Positions 16,537 to 25,563 of a stretch of DNA of 64,000 bases are shown here, one piece after another. The notes below the pieces were generated by a model. It was given only the letters and a program-made list of their open reading frames with translations, did no database searches and was not told the DNA's origin. The stretch covers positions 1 through 64,000 of the forward strand of contig CAJMNI010000002.1 in NCBI GenBank assembly GCA_905214735.1. Reading direction: 5' to 3'. Every line of letters starts with the position of its first letter. The first letter of the stretch is position 1. Origin of the DNA: an uncultured bacterium. GTDB taxonomy: Bacteria > Bacteroidota > Bacteroidia > Bacteroidales > Muribaculaceae. The position numbers were made by a program, and so were the translations under genes.

Positions 16537-18282
16537 TTACGAGATCTCGGCGTCGATGTCAATCAGGAATTTGCCGAGTTCGGGGTTTTCCGTCATCACT
16601 TTTTTAAGAAATTCCTGAGGCGGGAGCATCTTGGGCACCGCCGATTCGGGATTTATGTCCACCCGGAGCGACAGGAAGTCGTTTCCGAGCCGGTCGCGCA
16701 TGAACTGCAGAATCTTGGTCATGGCAAGCTCGAAAGCCTGCTGCTGGGCTGGATGGTCCACGAGGATGCGGAACTCCGCGTCGCCCGAACGCTTCGGGTT
16801 GGCCGTGCGCATGGCGCTGACGAGGATGTGCTGGCTCGGATTGGCCACGATATATTCGTTCCATACGCGCATGAAATCGGCGTCGGAGAAGCTTCCGTTG
16901 CGCCGTTCGATATGGTTCTCCTCCACCTGCAGCGACTGGTGGAGGCGGAAAGATAGCGGCCGGCCGCCGGGAGCGGCATGTCGTGCCGGAGCGGGAGCAG
17001 CAGCCGAAGCCGGGGCGGAAGGATGAACGGGAGCGGCCTGCGGAGCGGCTTGCGGAGCCTGCGGAGAGGTCTGCGGAGCGGCTTGCTGAGCTTGCGGGGC
17101 GGCCTTGGGAGCCGGTGTGCCTAAATACTCTGCCGGATTGCGCAACGGCACTTTGCGGTCCGGATGGTCAAAAGGGGGCTGGGCCGGTTTGAGAAGCTGG
17201 CAGAGACGGATGAGGGTCAGCTCCACGAAGAGCTGCTTGTTGGAGGCCGTGCGATAGTTGAGGTCGCAGTCGTTGAGGAGCTTCATTGCCGTGTAATACC
17301 ATTGCAACGGGAGGGCCGAGGCCTGCTCGGCGAGGCGGCTGCTGATGTCGTCGGGAGTCTCGAGCAGCGGCAGCGTCCGTTTGTCGGCGGCCACCATGAG
17401 GTCGCGCACATGCTGCGCCAGCGAATTGATGAAGAAGAGGGAGTCAAAGCCGCGGTCGCGCACCTCTTTGTAGAGGAGCAGGGCCTGCGGCACGTTCCCT
17501 TCGCGGAAAGCGTCGACGAGCTTGAAGAAGTAATCGTAGTCGAGCACGTTGAGGTTCTCCACCACCGCCTCGTAGGTGATGTTTCCCCGGCAGGAGGCGC
17601 TCACCTGGTCGAAGATCGAAAGGGCGTCGCGCATAGCTCCGTCGGCCTTGCGGGCGATCACCCCGAGGGCGCGGCGGTCGGCCGTGATCCCCTCCTGAGA
17701 GGCGACGTAGGCGAGATGGTCGGCGATGTCGTCGACCGTGATGCGCTTGAAGTCATAGATCTGGCAACGCGACAGGATGGTCGGGATCACCTTGTGTTTC
17801 TCGGTGGTGGCCAGGATGAAAATGGCGTAGGACGGGGGCTCCTCGAGGGTTTTCAGGAAGGCGTTGAACGCCGCCTGGGAGAGCATGTGGACCTCGTCGA
17901 TGATGAAGATGCGGTAGTTGCCCACCTGCGGGGGGACGTTCACCTGCTCGGTGATCGAGCGGATGTCGTCGACGCCGTTGTTGGAGGCGGCGTCGAGTTC
18001 GACGAGGTTGTAGGAGACGCCGCGGTCGATCGCCTTGCACGACTCGCATTCGCCGCAAGCCTCCCCTTCGGGAGTGCGGTTGAGGCAGTTGAGGGTCTTG
18101 GCGAAGATGCGGGCGCAGGAGGTCTTGCCCACGCCTCGCGGACCGCAGAAAAGATATGCGTGCGCAAGCCTGTTGCTGTCGATGGCGCTCTTCAGTGTCG
18201 CCGTCAGATTGGCCTGACCCACAACGCTATGGAACGTCGCCGGACGATATTTGCGTGCGCTTACTATATAGTTGTCGCTCAT
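16537..18282 (-). CDS. dnaX: DNA polymerase III subunit gamma/tau
   Basis: A 581-residue clamp-loader ATPase. Walker A is GPRGVGKTS (about 47-55). A zinc-binding Cys set lies at 66, 76, 79 and 82 (LNCLNRT...ACGECESC). Walker B is IFIIDEVHML, and the sensor region is EEPPSYAIFILATTE. Residues about 375-445 are a Pro/Ala/Gln-rich flexible linker (APQAQQAAPQTSPQAPQAAP) that joins a tau-like C-terminal domain (about 450-581), which in other bacteria binds polymerase and helicase. It loads the sliding clamp at the replication fork. It is transcribed divergently from the PurF-like gene with its own promoter at 18324-18355. No slippery A-run is evident for a programmed gamma frameshift. Confidence 0.93.
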   Translation of the reverse strand: MSDNYIVSARKYRPATFHSVVGQANLTATLKSAIDSNRLAHAYLFCGPRGVGKTSCARIFAKTLNCLNRTPEGEACGECESCKAIDRGVSYNLVELDAASNNGVDDIRSITEQVNVPPQVGNYRIFIIDEVHMLSQAAFNAFLKTLEEPPSYAIFILATTEKHKVIPTILSRCQIYDFKRITVDDIADHLAYVASQEGITADRRALGVIARKADGAMRDALSIFDQVSASCRGNITYEAVVENLNVLDYDYFFKLVDAFREGNVPQALLLYKEVRDRGFDSLFFINSLAQHVRDLMVAADKRTLPLLETPDDISSRLAEQASALPLQWYYTAMKLLNDCDLNYRTASNKQLFVELTLIRLCQLLKPAQPPFDHPDRKVPLRNPAEYLGTPAPKAAPQAQQAAPQTSPQAPQAAPQAAPVHPSAPASAAAPAPARHAAPGGRPLSFRLHQSLQVEENHIERRNGSFSDADFMRVWNEYIVANPSQHILVSAMRTANPKRSGDAEFRILVDHPAQQQAFELAMTKILQFMRDRLGNDFLSLRVDINPESAVPKMLPPQEFLKKVMTENPELGKFLIDIDAEIS

Positions 18283-18323
18283 GTCGGAAGTGTTGTAGCC
18301 GGGGAGGATTCCCCTTCAAGGAG

Positions 18324-18355
18324 CAAATTTAGCTAAAAAGCGCAACTTACGCAAA
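18324..18355 (-). promoter_or_regulatory. dnaX promoter
   Basis: On the minus strand, -33 TTTG (plus-strand CAAA, 18352-18355), a 20-bp spacer and -7 TAAATTTG (plus-strand CAAATTTA, 18324-18331). The start is predicted near 18320, about 40 nt upstream of the dnaX ATG. Confidence 0.75.
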
Positions 18356-18387
18356 GGAGGCTGAAAAAATCGGAAAAATCGGATTTG

Positions 18388-18421
18388 TTTGAGGCCGTTT
18401 CGCCGCTTTTTACTAATTTTG
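18388..18421 (+). promoter_or_regulatory. Promoter of the PurF-like gene
   Basis: -33 TTTG at 18388-18391, a 22-bp spacer and -7 TAATTTTG at 18414-18421. It lies back-to-back with the dnaX promoter, and transcription should start near 18426. Confidence 0.7.
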
Positions 18422-18455
18422 CATTTTCAAATCCAATATTCAATCGTAAAGCAAT

Positions 18456-19928
18456 ATGGGAGGTTTTTTCGGTTCTATCTCCAAACGGCCCTGTATAGAC
18501 GACATCTTCTATGGCACAGACTATCATTCGCATCTCGGAACGAAACGTGCCGGCATGGTAACATTTGACCCTGTCTGCGGCTTCAACCGCAAGATCCACA
18601 GCATCGAGCGCAACTATTTCCGCTCGAAATTCGAAGACGAGCTCGACAGCTTCGTGGGCAATCAGGGGCTGGGCGTGATCAGCGACACCGATCCGCAGCC
18701 GATCATCGTCAATTCCCACCTCGGCCGCTACGCGGTGGTGACGGTGGCCAAAATCAACAACCTTCGCGAAATCGCCCTCGAACTGATCGAGAAAGGAATG
18801 CATTTCAGCGAACTCTCCGCCAACAACATCAACCCCACCGAACTCGTGGCCCTGCTGATCAACATGGGGAAGAACTTCGTGGAGGGCATCAACCTCGTCT
18901 ACGAGAAAGTCGAGGGGTCATGCTCGATGCTGATCCTCACGGAGCACGGCATCATCTGCGCCCGCGACTATCTCGGACGCACCCCTATCGTGATCGGCCA
19001 CAAGGAGGGCGCCTACGCCGCCGCCTCGGAGACATCGGCGTTTCCCAACCTCGACTATGAGAAGGTCCGTGACGTCGGCCCCGGCGAAATCGTGCTGATC
19101 CGCGCCGACGGCATGCAGGTGCTCCAAAAAGCGGCCCCGCGAGAGCAGATCTGCTCCTTCCTCTGGGTCTACTACGGATTCCCGGCCAGCGACTACGACG
19201 GCGTCAACACCGAGGCTGTGCGCGAGGCGGCCGGGCGCATGATGGGCGAGACCGACCCGACGGAGGCCGACTGCGTCTGCGGCATCCCCGACTCGGGAGT
19301 GGGCCACGCATTAGGCTATGCCGAGGGAAGAGGCATCCCCTACCGCCGCGCCGTGCTCAAATACACTCCGACCTGGCCACGCAGCTTCACGCCGAGCAAC
19401 CAGAAACGCCGCGACCTCGTGGCCCGCATGAAACTGATCCCCAACAAGGCGATCCTCGAAGGGCGCCGCGTGGTCTTCTGCGACGACTCGATCGTGCGCG
19501 GCACCCAGCTCCGCGACAACGTGCGCACATTCTTCGCCGGCGGAGCAAAAGAGGTCCACGCCCGCATCTCTTGCCCGCCTCTGGTCTACGGCTGCCCCTT
19601 CATCGGCTTCACATCCTCCAAGAGCGACCTCGAACTCATCTCGCGCCGCATCATCCAGGATTTCGAAGGAGCCCACGACAAGAACCTCGAGGCTTACGCC
19701 ACCACCGGTACGCCGGAATATGAGCGCATGGTGCAGGAAATTGCCCGCCAGCTCGGGCTCACCACACTCGCCTTCAGCAAGATCGAAGAACTTGTGGCCG
19801 CCATCGGGTTGCCGAAGGAACGCCTTTGCACCCACTGCTTCGACGGCACCGGCTGCTGCCCGGCCCGCGCCTATGCCGAAGACCACGCCGCCAAGGCCGG
19901 CAAAGCCGCGAAAGCCGACAAGGAGTAA
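18456..19928 (+). CDS. Amidophosphoribosyltransferase-like protein lacking the catalytic N-terminal Cys
   Basis: A 490-residue PurF-family protein. It has an N-terminal class II glutamine-amidotransferase-like domain (about 1-250, with VISDTDPQPIIVNSHLGRYA and ARDYLGRTPIVIG). A phosphoribosyltransferase domain follows with the PRPP motif VVFCDDSIVRGTQ (about 338-350), and it ends with a Cys-rich stretch CTHCFDGTGCC. Genuine PurF needs Cys directly after the initiator Met as the glutaminase nucleophile. Here the protein starts MGGFFGSISK and an in-frame TAA lies just upstream, so no alternative start can supply it. The enzyme could use ammonia, could act with a partner, or could serve another role. 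Bacteroidetes carry this divergent paralogue in addition to normal PurF. Family sure, reaction uncertain. Confidence 0.8.
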   Translation: MGGFFGSISKRPCIDDIFYGTDYHSHLGTKRAGMVTFDPVCGFNRKIHSIERNYFRSKFEDELDSFVGNQGLGVISDTDPQPIIVNSHLGRYAVVTVAKINNLREIALELIEKGMHFSELSANNINPTELVALLINMGKNFVEGINLVYEKVEGSCSMLILTEHGIICARDYLGRTPIVIGHKEGAYAAASETSAFPNLDYEKVRDVGPGEIVLIRADGMQVLQKAAPREQICSFLWVYYGFPASDYDGVNTEAVREAAGRMMGETDPTEADCVCGIPDSGVGHALGYAEGRGIPYRRAVLKYTPTWPRSFTPSNQKRRDLVARMKLIPNKAILEGRRVVFCDDSIVRGTQLRDNVRTFFAGGAKEVHARISCPPLVYGCPFIGFTSSKSDLELISRRIIQDFEGAHDKNLEAYATTGTPEYERMVQEIARQLGLTTLAFSKIEELVAAIGLPKERLCTHCFDGTGCCPARAYAEDHAAKAGKAAKADKE

Positions 19929-20071
19929 TCGCATAAGGCATTCCCGGCTACGCGACTGAGAATGGCGTGAAAAAGCGTTATATATTATTAAAAGTTGTTA
20001 ACAAGTGCAAAAATATTGTCGCATACCGCTGATCGATGACAATAATATAAGAATATACGCGCTTTTTTTAT

Positions 20072-20206
20072 TATCTTTGCAATGATTTCCGGAGGGGACG
20101 CCAGTCTCCTCCGAATTTTTTGATAAATAAGCATGAACGGGCCGCCTCCGTGGAGGCCGTGAAAAAACGGGTCGTCCCCCCCGTTGGGGAGGCCGCGAAA
20201 ATAAGC
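20072..20206 (+). promoter_or_regulatory. Promoter and structured leader of rimP-nusA-infB
   Basis: -7 TATCTTTG at 20072-20079, with a weak -33. The leader carries two near copies of GGAGGCCG(T/C)GAAAA (20153-20165 and 20188-20200) and two copies of ATAAGCATGA (20126-20135 and 20201-20210, the second containing the rimP start). It also has short GC hairpins (GCCTC-CGTG-GAGGC; CCCC-CGTT-GGGG). Possible translational control of the operon is inference. Confidence 0.5.
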
Positions 20207-20671
20207 ATGATTGATAAAAAATCAGTTGAAGAATTTATCGCCGGCAAGCTTGAAGGCACCGACTATTTCCCGGTGGAAGTGAAAGTGAGCGGCGACAACG
20301 AGATAAAGATAGAGATCGACAGCATGGGGAGCGTCGACATCGACTTCTGCGTGGAGCTTTCGCGCGCGTTCGAGGAGGCCTTCCCGCGCGAGGAGGAGGA
20401 CTACGAGCTTGAAGTTGGTTCGGCGGGCATCACCTCTCCCTTCAAGGTTCGCCGCCAGTATGAGAAAAACGTGGGCAACGACGTTGAGGTGGTCACGGCC
20501 GACGGGCGTAAGCTCCGCGGCGTGCTCGCGGCGGTCGACGACGGGGGCTTCACTATCCGCACGGTCGAGAAAGTCCGCCCCGAAGGTGCCAAACGCCCCG
20601 TGGAGCAGCAGGTCGACACCCGCTTCCCCTTCGAGGCGGTGAAAAAGGTGCAGTGCGAGCTCAAATTCTGA
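20207..20671 (+). CDS. rimP: Ribosome maturation factor RimP
   Basis: A 154-residue protein required for 30S subunit maturation. It shows the N-terminal alpha/beta domain (LEGTDYFPVEVKVSGDNEIKIEID, then SVDIDFCVELSRAFEEAF), the conserved LEVGSAGITSPFKVRRQYEKNVG segment and a C-terminal SH3-like barrel (VEVVTADGRKLRGVLAAVDDGGF). ATG 20207 is chosen over the in-frame ATG at 20120: the extra 29 residues would be encoded by leader repeats and are not part of the family. It is the first gene of the classical rimP-nusA-infB operon, with nusA 51 bp downstream. Length and order match other Bacteroidetes. Confidence 0.93.
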   Translation: MIDKKSVEEFIAGKLEGTDYFPVEVKVSGDNEIKIEIDSMGSVDIDFCVELSRAFEEAFPREEEDYELEVGSAGITSPFKVRRQYEKNVGNDVEVVTADGRKLRGVLAAVDDGGFTIRTVEKVRPEGAKRPVEQQVDTRFPFEAVKKVQCELKF

Positions 20672-20722
20672 TTTCCCGAATCACTCAATAGGTAAAAAAA
20701 TAAGAAAAAGATATAAAGTCTT

Positions 20723-21970
20723 ATGGCAAAAAAAGCAGAGACAGTCAATATGGTCGACCGGTTTGCCGAGTTCAAGGAGCTCAAAAACATCGACAAGACC
20801 ACAATGATATCAGTGCTGGAGGAATCCTTCCGCAAGGTTCTCGCCGGGAAATATGGCACCGACGAGAACTTCGACGTGATCATGAACCCCGACAAGGGTG
20901 ACTGCGAGATCTATCAGAACCTCACGGTGGTTCCCGACGGCGAAGTCGACAATCCCAACATGCAGATCGGACTGACTGAGGCGCGCGAGATCGACCCGGA
21001 GTGCGAGATTGGCGAGGACGTGGCCAAGCAGATCTTCTTCGAGAAGTTCGGCCGCCGCGCGATCCTCACCCTGCGCCAGACGCTTCAGGCGAAGATCCTC
21101 GACCTGCAGAAAGATGCCATCTACAGCAAATTCAAGGAGATCGAAGGAGAGATCGTCACGGCCGAGGTCCATCAGATCTGGAAGCGGGAGATGCTGCTTC
21201 TCGACGAAGACCAGAACGAGCTGATCCTTCCGAAGGAGGAGCAGATTCCGGGCGATTTCTTCCACAAGGGCGACATGGTCCGCGCCATCGTGAAGCGCGT
21301 TGACAATCCCAGCGGCAATCCGAAGGTGATCATCTCGCGCACCGACCCGCGTTTCCTGCGCCGTCTGTTCGAGCAGGAGGTGCCGGAGATCCACGACGGC
21401 CTGATCACCATCAAGGATGTGGCCCGCATCCCGGGCAAACGCGCCAAGATCGCCGTGGAGAGCTACGACGACCGCATTGACCCGGTCGGCGCCTGCGTCG
21501 GCATCAAGGGAAGCCGCATCCACGGCATCGTCCGCGAGCTCCGCAACGAGAACATCGACGTGATCTCCTTCACTGCCAATCCGCAGCTCTATATCCAGCG
21601 CGCCCTCAGCCCCGCCAAGATCTCTTCCATGCGTCTCGACGAGGAGGAGAAGAAAGCTGAAGTCTTCCTCCATCCCGACGAGGTGAGCCTCGCAATCGGC
21701 AAGGAGGGTCTCAATATCCGCCTCGCCTCCATGCTCACAGGCTATTCGATCGACGTCTACCGCGACATCGAGGAGGGCGAGGAAGACATCTATCTCGACG
21801 AATTCCGCGACGAAATCGACGACTGGGTGATCGAATCTCTCAAAGACCTCGGCCTCGGCACAGCCAAAGCCGTGCTCAACGCCCCCCGCGATGTGCTCGA
21901 ACAGGCCGACCTCGAAGACGACACGCTCGAAAACGTGCTTCAGGTGCTCCGCGCCGAATTCGAGGACTAA
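20723..21970 (+). CDS. nusA: Transcription termination/antitermination factor NusA
   Basis: A 415-residue protein. The N-terminal RNA-polymerase-binding domain covers about 1-130 (TMISVLEESFRKVLAGKYG), then an S1 domain (about 135-205, GEIVTAEVHQIWKREMLLL), then two KH domains (ISRTDPRFLRRLFEQEVPEI; RIDPVGACVGIKGSRIHGIV; VSLAIGKEGLNIRLASMLTG). There is a short acidic C-terminal extension, and the AR repeats of proteobacterial NusA are absent, as usual in Bacteroidetes. It modulates pausing, termination and antitermination. It lies between rimP and infB on one strand, 51 bp after rimP and 51 bp before infB. Assignment is sure. Confidence 0.95.
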   Translation: MAKKAETVNMVDRFAEFKELKNIDKTTMISVLEESFRKVLAGKYGTDENFDVIMNPDKGDCEIYQNLTVVPDGEVDNPNMQIGLTEAREIDPECEIGEDVAKQIFFEKFGRRAILTLRQTLQAKILDLQKDAIYSKFKEIEGEIVTAEVHQIWKREMLLLDEDQNELILPKEEQIPGDFFHKGDMVRAIVKRVDNPSGNPKVIISRTDPRFLRRLFEQEVPEIHDGLITIKDVARIPGKRAKIAVESYDDRIDPVGACVGIKGSRIHGIVRELRNENIDVISFTANPQLYIQRALSPAKISSMRLDEEEKKAEVFLHPDEVSLAIGKEGLNIRLASMLTGYSIDVYRDIEEGEEDIYLDEFRDEIDDWVIESLKDLGLGTAKAVLNAPRDVLEQADLEDDTLENVLQVLRAEFED

Positions 21971-22021
21971 GACCCCGCGTCAACTCCTCTCTTCTCACAT
22001 AGTTACAACTAACCACAGTAT

Positions 22022-24973
22022 ATGCGCACTAAGATCAGTAAAGTAGCAAAAGACCTCAATGTGGGAGTAGCCACGGCAGTGGAATTCCTGCGCAAAAACA
22101 ATATCGACGTCGAAGAGGGCAACATCAACGCCCGCATAGACGACGCAGCCGTTGAATTGCTCACCCGAGAATTCAGCAAAGACAAGAATGCCAAAGACGA
22201 GGCGAAGCAGATCAGCTCCATCCGCCGCGAGGAGAAGAAGGAGCATAAGAACGGGCGCCGGAACCAGGAGGAACAGCTCACGCACCGCCCCACCGGTCCC
22301 CGCATCCTCGGCAAGATCGACCTCGACCACCCCGGCAACGGAATAAAAGCAGCTGACGCTGACGCCAATACTGCGGAAAAACCGGCACTCTCTCCCGAAC
22401 CGAAACCGGAAGTGAAGCCCGAGCCCAAACCGGAACCGAAGCCCGAGCCCAAACCCGAGCCTAAGCCGGAACCGAAGCCCGAGCCTAAGCCCGAGCCCAA
22501 GCCGGGACCGAAGCCCGAGCCCAAGCCGGAACCGAAGCCCGAGCCTAAACCGGAGCCTAAGCCTGAAGTCAAAGCCGAAGCGAAGCAGGAGCCGGAGCCG
22601 AAGCCGGAGCCGAAGCCTGAAGTGAAGGCCGAGCCGAAACAGGAGGCCAAGCCGGAAGCGAAGGCCGAAGCAAAGCCGGAGGAGAAACCCGCCGAGGCGC
22701 AGAAGGAGGGGACGCAGCCCTTCCGTTTGGGGGGCGCCCTGCCGAGCCCCGAGCTGAAAGTGCTCGGCAAGATCGACCTTTCGGCCATCAACCAGAGCAC
22801 CCGTCCGCGCAAGCGCAGCAAAGCGGAAAAACGCGGCGGCCAGGGAGCCGGCGCCGGCGATGCCGACCGCAAGAAGCGCAAACGCATAGGAAAGGAGAAA
22901 GTCGACGTGGAGAAGGCTGCCCAGCAGCCGGGCTTCGGGTCGGACTCCCGCAAGAACGACCGCCAGGGCCAGGGCGGCGGCAACCGCCGCGACCAGCAGG
23001 GCCAGCGCGGCGACCGCAACAACTCCGGCAACAATAAGAAACGCGGCGACCGCCGCCAGGCCAAACCTGAAATCAGCAACGAGGATGTGCAGAAGCAGGT
23101 GAAGGAGACCCTCGCCCGCCTCACCAACAAATCCGTCAAGAAGAGCGTGAAGTTCCGCAAGGAGAAACGCGAGGAGATGCACAACCGCGAGATGAAGCAG
23201 GCCGAGCGCGAGGCAGCCGAAAGCAAGATTCTGAAGATCACCGAGTTTGTCACGGTCAATGACCTTGCCAACCTCATGGACGTGCCCGTCAACCAGGTGA
23301 TCGCCACCTGCATGAGCGCCGGCGAGATGGTATCGATCAACCAGCGCCTCGACGCCGAGACCATCAACCTGGTGGCCGGCGAGTTCGGCTTCGACACCGA
23401 GTTCGTGAGCGCCGACGTGACGCAGGCCATCGAGAATCCCGAAGACAAGGAGGAGGATCTCCAGCCCCGTCCGCCGATCGTGACCGTGATGGGTCATGTG
23501 GACCACGGTAAGACCTCGCTTCTTGACTATATCCGCAAATCAAACGTGATTGCCGGCGAGGCCGGAGGTATCACGCAGCATATCGGTGCCTACAACGTGA
23601 AGCTTCCCGACGGGCGCCACATCACCTTCCTCGACACCCCGGGCCACGAGGCCTTCACAGCCATGCGTGCCCGAGGCGCGAAAGTCACCGACCTTGCCAT
23701 CATCATCGTGGCGGCCGACGACGACGTGATGCCCCAGACGGTCGAGGCCATCAACCATGCCTCGGCGGCCGGAGTGCCCATCGTCTTCGCCATCAACAAG
23801 ATCGACAAGCCGACGGCCAATCCCGACAACATCAAGCAGCAGCTTGCCAACATGAACTATCTCATCGAGGACTGGGGCGGCAAATACCAGAGCCAGGACA
23901 TCTCGGCCAAGAAGGGAATCGGCGTTGAAGAGCTGATGGAGAAAGTGCTTCTCGAAGCGGAGCTCCTCGACCTCAAGGCCAACCCCGACCGCGCCGCCAT
24001 CGGTTCGGTGATCGAGTCGTCGCTCGACAAGGGCCGCGGCTACGTGGCCACGGTGCTCGTGCAGAACGGCACTCTGCGCGTGGGCGACGTCATCCTGGCC
24101 GGCACCAACTATGGCAAGGTGAAGGCGATGTTCAACGAGCGCAACCAGCGCGTGAAGGAGGCCGGACCGGCCACTCCGGTGCTGATCCTCGGCCTCAACG
24201 GCGCCCCGCAGGCCGGCGACACGTTCAACGTGCTCCCCACCGAGCAGGAGGCCCGCGAGATCGCCGGCAAGCGCGAGCAGCTGCAGCGTGAGCTCGGGCT
24301 GCGCACCAAGAAGCGCCCCGGCCTCGAGGAACTCGGACGCCGCCGCGCCCTCAACGACTTCCACGAGCTCAACCTCGTGGTCAAGGGCGACGTCGACGGT
24401 TCGGTCGAAGCCCTCTCCGACTCGCTGCTCAAGCTCTCGACTCCCGAAATCCAGGTCAACGTGCTCCACAAGGGTGTCGGCGCCATCTCTGAATCCGACG
24501 TCACCCTCGCCGCAGCCTCCGACGCCATCATCATCGGTTTCCAGGTGCGTCCTTCGGGAGCCGCCCGCAAGGAGGCCGAGAAGGAGGGCGTGGAAATCCG
24601 CCTCTACTCCGTGATCTACAAGGCCATCGAGGAGGTGAAGGATGCCATGGAGGGTCTGCTCGCCCCGGAAATCAGGGAGGAAGTCACCGGTACGGCCGAA
24701 GTGCTCCAGACCTACCACATCTCGAAGGTCGGCACGATTGCCGGAGCCATCGTGCGCGAAGGGAAGATCAAACGCGCCTCGAAGGTGCGCCTCATCCGCG
24801 ACGGCATCGTGGTCTACACCGGCGAACTCGGCTCGCTCAAGCGCTTCAAAGACGACGTCAAGGAGGTTGTCTCAGGCTATGACTGCGGTCTGTCGATCCA
24901 GGGCTACAACGACCTCCGCGAAGGCGACATCATCGAGGCCTACGAGGAAGTCGAGGTCAAGAAGACCCTCTGA
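22022..24973 (+). CDS. infB: Translation initiation factor IF-2
   Basis: A 983-residue GTPase that places initiator tRNA on the small subunit. The N-terminal IF2_N-like helical domain (MRTKISKVAKDLNVGVATAV) is followed by a very long low-complexity (Lys-Pro-Glu-Pro)n tract at about residues 122-230 (DNA 22390-22710, imperfect 12-bp units). A basic Gly/Arg/Gln-rich stretch follows (about 260-350), a second IF2_N (about 405-455), the G domain with GHVDHGKT (about 491-498), DTPGHE and NKID, and domains II-IV. It is the third gene of rimP-nusA-infB. The repeat tract is longer than typical and may vary between strains. Function is sure. Confidence 0.95.
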   Translation: MRTKISKVAKDLNVGVATAVEFLRKNNIDVEEGNINARIDDAAVELLTREFSKDKNAKDEAKQISSIRREEKKEHKNGRRNQEEQLTHRPTGPRILGKIDLDHPGNGIKAADADANTAEKPALSPEPKPEVKPEPKPEPKPEPKPEPKPEPKPEPKPEPKPGPKPEPKPEPKPEPKPEPKPEVKAEAKQEPEPKPEPKPEVKAEPKQEAKPEAKAEAKPEEKPAEAQKEGTQPFRLGGALPSPELKVLGKIDLSAINQSTRPRKRSKAEKRGGQGAGAGDADRKKRKRIGKEKVDVEKAAQQPGFGSDSRKNDRQGQGGGNRRDQQGQRGDRNNSGNNKKRGDRRQAKPEISNEDVQKQVKETLARLTNKSVKKSVKFRKEKREEMHNREMKQAEREAAESKILKITEFVTVNDLANLMDVPVNQVIATCMSAGEMVSINQRLDAETINLVAGEFGFDTEFVSADVTQAIENPEDKEEDLQPRPPIVTVMGHVDHGKTSLLDYIRKSNVIAGEAGGITQHIGAYNVKLPDGRHITFLDTPGHEAFTAMRARGAKVTDLAIIIVAADDDVMPQTVEAINHASAAGVPIVFAINKIDKPTANPDNIKQQLANMNYLIEDWGGKYQSQDISAKKGIGVEELMEKVLLEAELLDLKANPDRAAIGSVIESSLDKGRGYVATVLVQNGTLRVGDVILAGTNYGKVKAMFNERNQRVKEAGPATPVLILGLNGAPQAGDTFNVLPTEQEAREIAGKREQLQRELGLRTKKRPGLEELGRRRALNDFHELNLVVKGDVDGSVEALSDSLLKLSTPEIQVNVLHKGVGAISESDVTLAAASDAIIIGFQVRPSGAARKEAEKEGVEIRLYSVIYKAIEEVKDAMEGLLAPEIREEVTGTAEVLQTYHISKVGTIAGAIVREGKIKRASKVRLIRDGIVVYTGELGSLKRFKDDVKEVVSGYDCGLSIQGYNDLREGDIIEAYEEVEVKKTL

Positions 24974-25043
24974 CGCCGCTTTGCCTTAATGCAAGGCCCC
25001 TACCTTTCATGTCAAAAATATAAATCTCATAAATGGTAATGCC

Positions 25044-25550
25044 ATGGCTTATCATTACTTCTTTAATTTAGGCACCAACATCGGACAGCGCAAGCTCAAT
25101 TTGAGCCGCGCTGTCCGTGCTATTGAAAGCCGCTTCGGCTATTTCGAGATGTCGAAGATGGTGGAGTCGCGCCCCTGGGGGTTCGTGAGCGACAACGTGT
25201 TTTGCAATGTCGCCGTGATGGTCATCTCCGACCGCGAACCGCTCGACATGCTCGCCGAGCTGCAGCAGATCGAAAAGGAGATGTCGCCGGCTCCCCACCG
25301 CCATGCCGACGGCAGCTACGCCGACCGCCTGATCGACATAGACATTGTGGCCGTCGACGAGCTGCAGATCGACACGCCGCAGCTGCAGGTGCCCCACCGG
25401 CATCTCGCCGCGCGCCGCTTCTTCCTGGAGCCTATGGCCGAACTCGCGCCGATGTGGCGCCATCCCGCCTCCGGGCTCACCTGCGCCGAGATGCTCGCGC
25501 AGCTCCCCGAGCCCAAGGATGACGAAAACAACGAACAATCTAACCACTAA
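25044..25550 (+). CDS. folK: 2-amino-4-hydroxy-6-hydroxymethyldihydropteridine pyrophosphokinase
   Basis: A 168-residue HPPK, which transfers pyrophosphate from ATP to 6-hydroxymethyl-dihydropterin in folate synthesis. The N terminus FNLGTNIGQRKLNLSRAV corresponds to the usual SLGSNxGD region. The metal and ATP site is RLIDIDIVAVDE, followed by LQVPHRHLAARRFFLEPMAE, the usual P-H-x-R-x-x-x-R-x-F motif. The start at 25044 is preferred because it sets the first strand correctly. It lies 70 bp after infB and 13 bp before the Tricorn-like gene. No other folate genes are adjacent, so its partner enzymes lie elsewhere. Confidence 0.88.
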   Translation: MAYHYFFNLGTNIGQRKLNLSRAVRAIESRFGYFEMSKMVESRPWGFVSDNVFCNVAVMVISDREPLDMLAELQQIEKEMSPAPHRHADGSYADRLIDIDIVAVDELQIDTPQLQVPHRHLAARRFFLEPMAELAPMWRHPASGLTCAEMLAQLPEPKDDENNEQSNH

Positions 25551-25563
25551 TACCTTTCCGAGC

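Noticed and set aside
21995..23506. 503- and 479-codon minus-strand ORFs antisense to infB
   Set aside because: Produced by the Lys-Pro-Glu repeat read backwards (Leu/Gly/Phe-rich low complexity).
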